Source of the DNA: Trichoplax sp. H2
Taxonomy: Eukaryota; Placozoa; Uniplacotomia; Trichoplacea
Direction of reading: 5' to 3'
DNA: 64,000 bases
Assembly: GCA_003344405.1 (NCBI GenBank)
Contig: NOWV01000192.1
Span: forward strand, 78,664-142,663
The position numbers and the translations under genes were made by a program. Below the pieces are notes generated by a model. It was not told the origin of the DNA. It ran no database searches and saw only the letters and a program-made list of their open reading frames with translations. This document shows, piece by piece, positions 59,201-64,000 of the stretch. Position 1 is the first letter of the stretch. Every line of letters begins with the position of its first letter.

Positions 59201-60912
59201 GAGCTTCTACGCGTGCATATTTATGCTGTATTGTTCCTGCTAAGGTTACTACTTGCTCGCCAGCTCCTGATTTAGATTCGGCTTCGAGTTGTGAAAATAT
59301 TCTCGCTCACTCCTCTTTACAACTAGCTGTTTGGATTATGGCTTTAGCTGCCTTTATAGGAAATATATTAGTCATCGCTAACAATCGTTCTAATAAAAAT
59401 CGCAAGATAAGTAAAGCAACTGAATTGGTCTTTACCAATTTAGCCATATCCGATTTCTTAATGTCTCTCTATCTAATCATCATTGGTATTGGCGATTTTG
59501 TTTATCGTGATCGTTATGCTCAATATTCTGAAGAGTGGCTTCGCAGTCCAGCCTGCGTTGTTGCATCATTTTTAATATGTACATCAAGTTTAATGTCGGT
59601 TCTTATGATGTTATTTATTGGTATCGATCGTTACTCAATTGCTTCGAATCCATTTTTAGCATCAGATACAAGATATAAAAGGACTAAAATATCATTACTA
59701 TTAGGATGGTTACTAACAAGCATTTTCGTAGGTATACCTATCTCTATAGGTATTGATGAACCTGGTGATAGACGTTTATATCAATTTAGTTCAATTTGCA
59801 CTCCAAGTAATTTAAGTAACAATTTCTATGCTGGCTGGACAATCGCGTTTGTTGTACTCCAACTTGTATGCTGGATGCTAACTTTAACACTTTACCTTAA
59901 GTTGGTAGCGACGGTCAATAAAACACAGCGTTCTGTTCGTAGCAGTGCTCAATCGCGCAGCTTTGCAGTAGCTATCCGAATATCGCTAATTCTAATAACG
60001 GATTTAATGGCTTGGTTACCAGTTTATGTTATTTCTGTTATGTCGATCATCCAAGGTACTCTAAATGTATTTATACTGCAATTCGCCGTCATTTTAGCTA
60101 TCCCCCTGAATTCAGCTATTAATCCATACATTTATACCGCTACTGGAACAGCTTGCTTTAACCGCTTAACATCTACGAATAAATCAAAATCAGTTTATTC
60201 TTCAACAACACGAAATATTTCCATGCATCAGAATAGCACGTATGGTAATAAGCAGAAGCGTACGAGAGTTGCTCCTTTTTCCAAATATGAAACTATTATA
60301 AACGAAGACGTCGGTGATTCTACTTCCAAAGCTATTAATGATGGGTATCAAGCAGAACCTAATCAGATTAATAATAGTACGACTATCCGAACAGCTAATC
60401 AGAAAACAAAAATTTCCTGTAATGAAATAACGACTACTGCTATCCATTGTGCTCCGGATGCTGCCTTCTTATTAAGTATGCAAAGAAATAAAAGGTACAG
60501 CGCACCTTCATGCGTACTTGCCGACATGTTAACTACAAGCTGCGATCATACCATATCTCATGAAGCGAATACCAAAAAATACTTAATAATAGATGTAAGT
60601 AATTTCGCACAAACCCATAAAGCCAAAAATGCATCTTCGACGAGTGACAGAGCTGCTATGTCCGAACTTGGTATCATAAATCCCGTATATGATGAGGATA
60701 AAGGTCAGAATGTTAAGCCTGTTCATAATATGCTAGAAATTTTAGCTGTAAGGGCAGATACAAGCCATCATTTATGTAATATTTACTCTAATGGAGAAAA
60801 AGATAAAGAGCAATATTCGAAACCAAATAAAATTCACTACAGAAACATGAAAAATCAAGGTTGCGCATTCCTTTTATATTGTAATAATGCACTTCCTTCT
60901 GCTTTACCCTAA
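32174..60912 (+). CDS. Gene 2: giant LRR-containing GPCR (LGR type), complete, 58 exons
   Basis: Complete paralogue of gene 1. Joined exons total 5949 nt, giving 1982 residues and a stop: signal peptide (about 1-21), cysteine cap (about 22-60), 55 LRRs (about 60-1412), hinge and 7TM (about 1413-1740) and an intracellular tail to 1982. It should act at the plasma membrane as a G-protein-coupled receptor with a very long extracellular solenoid; the ligand is unknown. No LDL-receptor class A module was seen, so it is not a simple copy of the vertebrate relaxin-receptor layout. The exact frame closure over 58 exons supports the exon calls. It has five fewer LRRs than gene 1, all lost or never gained in the N-terminal array. 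Introns hold more repeat insertions than those of gene 1. Confidence 0.92.
32461..33018 (+). mobile_element. Short non-coding insertion, family E
   Basis: 558 bp, starting T-AGTGAT and ending ATCACG-A, flanked by 5-bp repeats TACTA (32456-32460 and 33019-33023). The left end has the palindrome GTGAT/ATCAC around an 8-nt loop. Related copies are at 38321 and 54037. A 13-bp direct repeat (TGATGTACTATxG) sits just before it. Confidence 0.68.
33233..33755 (+). mobile_element. Short insertion, same end structure (family H)
   Basis: 523 bp, T-GTTAC to GTAAC-A, with perfect 5-bp duplications CTTAT (33228-33232 and 33756-33760). Internal palindrome CCGAA/TTCGG next to the left end. No second copy was seen in the window; the call rests on termini and target repeat. 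Confidence 0.55.
34433..34547 (+). CDS. Gene 2 exon 2: LRR N-terminal cysteine cap
   Basis: 115 nt, phase 1 to 2. Encodes CPQTCTCP, a fourth Cys in IGCTD, then MTTFP, closely matching the gene 1 cap at 267..381. Acceptor GTAATAG, donor GTGAGT. The intron before it (32238-34432) carries two repeat insertions. Confidence 0.88.
34737..34808 (+). CDS. Gene 2 exon: first, atypical LRR
   Basis: 72 nt, phase 2 to 2, acceptor AAATAG, donor GTAAGT. Encodes RITGTLIWKV then NSLSNYPSLKWL, sharing ITGT and LSNYP with the gene 1 exon at 546..617. Confidence 0.83.
34950..38106 (+). CDS. Gene 2 exons: shortened N-terminal array, nine LRR exons
   Basis: Exons: 34950-35021, 35194-35268, 35600-35671, 35791-35862, 36196-36267, 37291-37362, 37446-37517, 37796-37867, 38032-38106. 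As in gene 1, an A type (YLxxNxI, then DGxF) alternates with a B type (NxLxxL, then IFxGL), but the A exon at 36196 has no B partner and is followed by a 1-kb intron with possible exon remnants. So there are four full pairs and one half pair against seven pairs in gene 1. All are phase 2 to 2. The acceptor of 35194 (TCATAAAG) is weak. Confidence 0.84.
36268..37290. other. Gene 2 intron with possible LRR exon remnants
   Basis: The B-type exon expected after 36196-36267 is absent. An open stretch at 36373-36406 between TTTCTAG and GTAAGT encodes FNQNAL in B-exon position but is 34 nt and would break the frame. At 36790 a piece starting GTACTTTATAAAT and including ATAGATGGA resembles an A exon without a donor. 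Read as decayed exons, with low confidence. Confidence 0.35.
38321..38733 (+). mobile_element. Family E insertion, shortened copy
   Basis: Starts GAGTGATAAAATC with the palindrome GTGAT/ATCAC and ends CTACAATCAC, matching 32461..33018 at both ends but about 145 bp shorter inside. I found no clear target duplication. Confidence 0.6.
39684..39817. repeat. 68-bp tandem duplication
   Basis: Two nearly identical units, 39684-39751 and 39752-39817, both containing CTTAGAGCTATTCG and GAGGTAAAAAGTAC. They differ by a two-base deletion and a few substitutions. Not coding: frames contain stops. Confidence 0.85.
40850..41345. repeat. Local direct duplication of about 115 bp
   Basis: About 40850-40965 and 41220-41345 share AGCAATTTATT, the segment around TTTAGT/TATAGT, a CTGTAT run and a block ending ATCATGATA..GGA..AAAATAAATATTA. 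Divergence is substantial. Confidence 0.5.
41556..46052 (+). CDS. Gene 2 exons: eight LRR exons
   Basis: Exons: 41556-41627, 43166-43237, 43350-43421, 44443-44514, 45421-45492, 45604-45675, 45782-45853, 45981-46052, all 72 nt, phase 2 to 2. One-to-one partners of gene 1 exons 6969 to 9894. The pair 45782-45853 and 9626-9697 both read KLHGNDL or QLHGNDL, then SFYGL. Large introns here carry insertions at 41935..42563 and probably 44992..45362. Confidence 0.84.
41935..42563 (-). mobile_element. Family A insertion, reverse copy
   Basis: 629 bp in the intron 41628-43165, the reverse complement of the 13250 and 54622 copies. Perfect 5-bp duplications AGAAC flank it (41930-41934 and 42564-42568). 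Termini are TGTCGC and ATCACA. The most conserved part, 42290-42370, is the complement of 54670-54760. Confidence 0.72.
42725..42776. repeat. Inverted repeat with 10-bp perfect arms
   Basis: AGACCTTGAC at 42725-42734 and GTCAAGGTCT at 42767-42776, with partial pairing beyond. It could form a hairpin; no function is evident. Confidence 0.6.
44992..45362 (+). mobile_element. Degraded family A-like insertion
   Basis: Starts C-GTTAC after CATTAATA and ends near GTTGC before CATTAATA. The stretch 45250-45295 matches 13727-13775 (GAGTAGATA, then GTTCAGGGA). Ends and target repeat are imperfect. Confidence 0.4.
46466..48835 (+). CDS. Gene 2 exons: nine LRR exons including the cysteine pair
   Basis: Exons: 46466-46537, 46643-46714, 46794-46865, 46965-47036, 47162-47233, 47616-47693 (78), 47937-48008, 48157-48228, 48764-48835. 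All phase 2 to 2. Neighbouring exons 46965 (LRICSITEIG) and 47162 (DVSGCKISMV) have Cys in place of the LRR Asn, as in gene 1. Donor of 46965-47036 is GTTTGT, the weakest in the gene. The 47162 exon follows TTTTAAG, with a GTAAGT also occurring inside the exon. Confidence 0.84.
49098..51910 (+). CDS. Gene 2 exons: eleven LRR exons
   Basis: Exons: 49098-49169, 49514-49585, 49739-49810, 49897-49968, 50179-50250, 50367-50441 (75), 50731-50796 (66), 50965-51036, 51276-51356 (81), 51470-51541, 51845-51910 (66). Phases 2 to 2. Lengths match the gene 1 block 13990-17815 in order. The introns are compact (about 80-450 bp) and carry no insertion, unlike the gene 1 counterpart. Confidence 0.85.
52032..56708 (+). 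CDS. Gene 2 exons: ten LRR exons, one intron with nested repeats
   Basis: Exons: 52032-52103, 52261-52332, 52480-52551, 52657-52728, 52934-53005, 53127-53198, 53329-53394 (66), 53873-53947 (75), 56431-56517 (87), 56637-56708. Phases 2 to 2; lengths match gene 1 exons 19261-21277. The 2.5-kb intron between 53947 and 56431 corresponds to a 129-bp intron in gene 1; the extra length is a stack of inserted elements. Several members run on as open frames into neighbouring introns, which produces small ORFs that are not separate genes. Confidence 0.84.
54331..54562 (+). mobile_element. Small insertion G nested in family E
   Basis: 232 bp, flanked by perfect 5-bp duplications CATAG (54326-54330 and 54563-54567). 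The intact E copy has one CGTAG at the matching place. The left end T-GTCAC forms GTCACTAAA/TTTAGTGAT; the right end forms GGAGC/GCTCC. Confidence 0.7.
54622..55686 (+). mobile_element. Family A insertion nested in E and split by B
   Basis: Ends C-GTTAC and GTAAC-A, flanked by perfect duplications GAATT (54617-54621 and 55687-55691); the intact E copy has a single GAATT there. The A sequence is 54622-54977 plus 55543-55686, matching 13250..13818 around a family B insertion. Confidence 0.75.
54978..55542 (+). mobile_element. Family B insertion nested inside family A
   Basis: 565 bp, T-GTCAC to GTGAT-A, flanked by perfect 5-bp duplications ACAAG (54973-54977 and 55543-55547). The best full-length B copy in the window, alignable to 17932..19096 with the C element removed and to 6016..6510 reversed. 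Confidence 0.78.
55971..56345 (+). mobile_element. Family D copy, right end not defined
   Basis: Starts T-GTCACGAAA with CTTCGTG after five bases and matches 16974-17335 (TATATGTTTAT, then CAGAAATA, then ACGGT). The GATTAGA..TTAATC palindrome ends the match. The next exon begins at 56431, so the copy is truncated or its right end has diverged. Confidence 0.6.
56709..57552. other. Gene 2 intron, nothing recognised
   Basis: 844 bp between the exons at 56637 and 57553; the gene 1 counterpart is 683 bp. No element ends or exon-like sequence was seen. Confidence 0.6.
57553..57684 (+). CDS. Gene 2 exon: long LRR exon with a two-cysteine insertion
   Basis: 132 nt, phase 2 to 2. Starts SIGSNNMSLSAI, then GLYIADVC, and has a second Cys near the end (SCNRYS). 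It is the partner of 21961-22086 but six bases longer, with a tyrosine-rich, diverged middle. A short ORF starting at 57473 overlaps it in frame, but its upstream part is intron. Confidence 0.82.
57844..59084 (+). CDS. Gene 2 exons: last six LRR exons
   Basis: Exons: 57844-57918 (75), 58179-58256 (78), 58453-58524, 58611-58688 (78), 58765-58836, 59013-59084. Phases 2 to 2, all with same-length partners in gene 1. NICGRS is conserved in 58611-58688. Donor of 58765 is GTGCGT. The last one (SIKSNPL, then SFYGS) leads directly into the C-cap exon after a 117-bp intron. Confidence 0.86.
59202..60912 (+). CDS. Gene 2 terminal exon: LRR C-cap, seven-helix domain and tail
   Basis: 569 residues, entered in phase 2. 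The hinge reads RAYLCCIVPA, TTCSPAP, DLDSASSCENIL. The 7TM block has GNILVIA, NLAISDFLMS, EEWLRSPAC, GIDRY, AWLPVY and NPYIY, nearly identical in layout to gene 1. The end of TM7 (TATGTACFNRL) is the last closely shared stretch. The tail (about 240 residues) is diverged except for GIINPVYDE, which contains an NPxY-type sequence. ATG 59338 lies at TM1 and is internal. The stop is TAA. Confidence 0.95.
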
Positions 60913-60925
60913 TTAATCATCCAGT

Positions 60926-60931
60926 AATAAA
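60926..60931 (+). terminator. Possible polyadenylation signal of gene 2
   Basis: AATAAA only 13 bp after the stop codon. If used, the 3' untranslated region would be extremely short; a chance match is equally likely. Confidence 0.3.
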
Positions 60932-63444
60932 TCTTATAATGTAGTGGTTTAAAATAGATTTTTACTTAAAAGTATTGTTGAATATTACAGTCGTAGAACT
61001 CATGACTAATGCAACTGCACATACGTAATTAGCACTCAGATTAATTATCGGCTGAACTTCTCTCTAAAAAGTCAGCCTTTCAAATCCTTCTAAAGGAATG
61101 TTAACAAATGTGTTCGCAAATGTTTTTCCGTAGTCAGTTCAACTAAAAACCTAACTTAATCTATAGTTTCCCTTGTATTACTCAGTACGTAGTATGGCTC
61201 CTTTAGATACATGATTCCTAACTAGGTATAATTGCCATTCCTCACCGTGAGCCAATTATACACAAGTTGCTGAAATACGCTAATACCGCTTACCGAGGCG
61301 CCTTCAGTCTTACTTAAAGTTACAGCTATTGTCTCCTATAATCACTCACTAATAGTGGATGACTATTTTAACACCTAAAGTGATCCTTGACGCCACTAAT
61401 CCGGTTGATTAAAGAGTGCTTAACTAGTTCTGATGACTACCGCGGTTTTCGAGGAAAAACCTTTTTTCCTTTGCACATCAACATCATTTATTTCTCTTAA
61501 AGTCTAAATATATTATTGTTCTAATTGAAATTTTATCCATCCACAGGTGGACAAACTACAAGATACAATAATGTTGCTTTACGAAGAAGTAACTCTTGGT
61601 AATTCCTTTACGAAAATTGCATCCCATGGAACTCCCATTGCACATGCATAAAGCTAAAAAAATACTTCATTAATTATTTCGCACTTTCTTTAATATTCAA
61701 TCTTAATAGCATATATCTAACTAGATAATTAATCAGACTGGATTATTTGCACTAATTGTAATCAACTTTTCAATATCCAGCCGTATTCAATTTTTATACT
61801 TATTAAGTTAGCACCGAATACAAAATACACATCTAATACTGGTACCAAAAATACTACATCTGTACCATTCTATATGATCTCATACAGGATTTCCATTCCG
61901 TAACTTTTTATGGCGTTAAAATATGTACTACTTCTTCAAATAGCAATTTTAGCATAAGCAATGACAGCTTAATACAAATTTTAATTAACATATCATTAAT
62001 TACTATTTTAATACAATTGTGAGGTGCCTATGTAATAAAATGTATAAGCTTCATCTACAGTTTACCTTTTCTACATTGGAATAAGATTGTCATTTTTGGC
62101 AACGGCGTTAATACGTTCTCAATTCTTACTTTCTCAAGTAGTTTGTGTCTTCTGGCATTTTACTTTCTTAATTGTATTACGTTCTGTTATTGATGCTCTA
62201 GAATCTCATTAAACTAATCCTTCCTTAACTCTGACGTACTTTGACTAAATCAGCGAGAGTAAATATATTATAGCGAATATGATCGCCAACCCTTATCGGG
62301 TTACATTTTATGCATCAAAAACAAGTATAGCAATCCGTATAGCTGAAACACTTTAAATTTATATCGATGCTGACAGATATTTATATAGATTCCAATAATG
62401 CCAGGTAACCACTAAATCTATTAAGCAGGTTTAAATGAATTTTAGGGTTTGAGGTAATCTTTACCGCTAAGCAGTCCCATAATTTGTATCTTTTTGCAAA
62501 GAAATTAGCTATGGGAGAAACTGAGCAAAATTCTTTTCACTACTTTTTTCAGTATTTACTTGGGAAACTAAAGTAAATATAGCTTTATAATGCAGCTCTA
62601 ATAAATTTTCGAACAGCCATAAAATGTGCTAGAAACTATATTTGGCCAACAATTTGTTTCTCATGATTTGTATATTATTTTTACCAAATATTAAGTAAAA
62701 AAATATAAACTACGAAGACAGATAAGAAAGCATTAGTAATTATAGTAGGTAAAATTTAGCATTTTAAATAGCGGTAAAAGTAATCTATTGCTAAAATTTC
62801 TGTTCTAATAATCAAATTGAAATGATGTACAAAAATTATGATAAATATTTGGTACAAAACTTATTTCGTTACACGACAAATTACTCATATTGACACCAGC
62901 AAGCGGCCAGTGAATCTACCGTATCTAAAGATTTATCCTGGAATATAATTAAATTAGTTTATCAAGATTGTTATTTAGTTTTAACAGCAATTGTTAGATT
63001 TATTTGCCATATCTGGTATGCAAGATTGCATTTTTATTATTGAACATCGATCAAATACTTCTCCAGGCACTATTAAACATTAACAGCATTTTAAATGTAC
63101 TTAATAGTGTAGATCAAAACAAGTTTACGTAAACTTTAAAACATTAACGACTCATTCGACTTTGCGTCGGCTCTCTGTGCAAAGATTTTATGTCAGTTAT
63201 TGTTTAATACTAGCACAATTAGCTATCCTTCGAGAATTTTTACATATTAGTAACGTGATAGTTTAGTTTGTACTTTCTAAATTCTTAACAAGTTTACAAA
63301 TTACACCTTAACCCGGATCAATTCAATTATATCCATGGATTGATGGTCTTAATAGTAGTACTTAGTTATCCAACGATGTTAGCCAAACTACAGTATTGTG
63401 TGTACACTCCATAGTCATACATGATACTTTTTAACTATGCCATG

Positions 63445-63572
63445 GGTGCCTTTACCATTCACAAGCGTTGTGAAAGGTAGCGGAAATTATTTAAATTTTC
63501 TCAGCGATTCTGTGTACGTTATGTAGTAGGCTCACCGCACTACGCAGAATTAATGCCAGAGGTAAAGACACC
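63445..63572. mobile_element. Small inverted-terminal-repeat element, 128 bp
   Basis: GGTGCCTTTACC at 63445-63456 faces GGTAAAGACACC at 63561-63572 (one mismatch in 12). Right after the left end, TTCACAA/TTGTGAA forms a second small hairpin. Its ends differ from the TGTYAC families, so it is a separate type. No target duplication was confirmed. Confidence 0.5.
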
Positions 63573-64000
63573 GACTACACTGATTGGGATGGTAAATCAT
63601 GTTGAAGAAGAAAAACATTAAAAAATCCCCTAAAAAATATCGTTACATAAGCGTGCGTCTTCGTGGAATAAATTTTTTGTATTCTAATAAGCTACATCTT
63701 TTACAAAGTTTTCTTTGCAATATTCAAAAGCGATAAACAGCATTCGCAATGAATAATTTTCAATTGATTTTACTTCACTAAATTCAATTTTTACTATCCT
63801 TTAAGTTGCAGAGCTTATATATTAAAGCAATTGATCAAATCCTCAGTTGATACAGGATATCAATGACGACTGGTTGAAATGAGTCATTAAGTAAATCATT
63901 AAGTAAATCAAGGCCATGCGAGTACTGTAGCTACATTAAATCAGGCCAAGATTTACAATCACTGTAGTGTCGTGATGTCATGGTGTACAGCAATGTTTTG

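Larger units (their letters stand above)
60913..64000. other. 3' flank of gene 2, related to the spacer after gene 1
   Basis: No gene recognised. About 62120-62700 and 62755-63010 are related to 28980-29580 and 30970-31240. Around 63825-63860 (GATCAAATCCTCAGTTGATAC) it resembles 32046-32085, just upstream of gene 2. An ATG at 63980 runs open for seven codons to the edge, but nothing identifies it. Confidence 0.55.

Overview
The window is intron-rich, strongly A+T-rich animal nuclear DNA. It carries two very large, tandem, same-strand paralogous genes for leucine-rich-repeat G-protein-coupled receptors (LGR/relaxin-receptor type, rhodopsin family). LGRs are animal receptors and the coding sequence is broken into ~70-bp pieces, so this is a metazoan. 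An early-branching phylum such as placozoans or cnidarians would fit, but the species cannot be fixed from the sequence alone. Only the last exon of each gene is a long ORF; the rest was found by reading splice sites and repeat motifs by eye.

Gene 1 (267..26514, 5' end off the window) has an N-terminal cysteine cap exon, 60 exons that each encode one leucine-rich repeat (LRR), and a last exon with the C-terminal cap, seven-helix domain and tail (2093 residues in the window). Gene 2 (32174..60912) looks complete: signal-peptide exon, N-cap exon, 55 one-LRR exons and the 7TM exon. Summing its exon lengths gives 5949 nt, an exact multiple of three, or 1982 residues plus stop. From the exons at 6969 and 41556 onward the two genes match exon for exon (45 LRR exons each, same odd lengths). 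The difference lies in an N-terminal array of alternating two-exon units: 14 exons in gene 1, 9 in gene 2. Every internal LRR exon starts and ends in phase 2.

Introns carry small non-coding insertions that share a plan: termini TGTYAC...GTRACA, 5-bp target duplications and short palindromes at the ends. Several are nested. In intron 53948..56430 of gene 2, one element holds two others, and one of those holds a fourth.

The 26.5-32.2 kb spacer and the 60.9-64 kb flank are related to each other, so the duplicated unit is about 31.8 kb. The last 200 bp resemble DNA just upstream of gene 2, which suggests that a third copy begins at or just beyond the right edge. No RNA gene, CRISPR or bacterial-type feature was seen.
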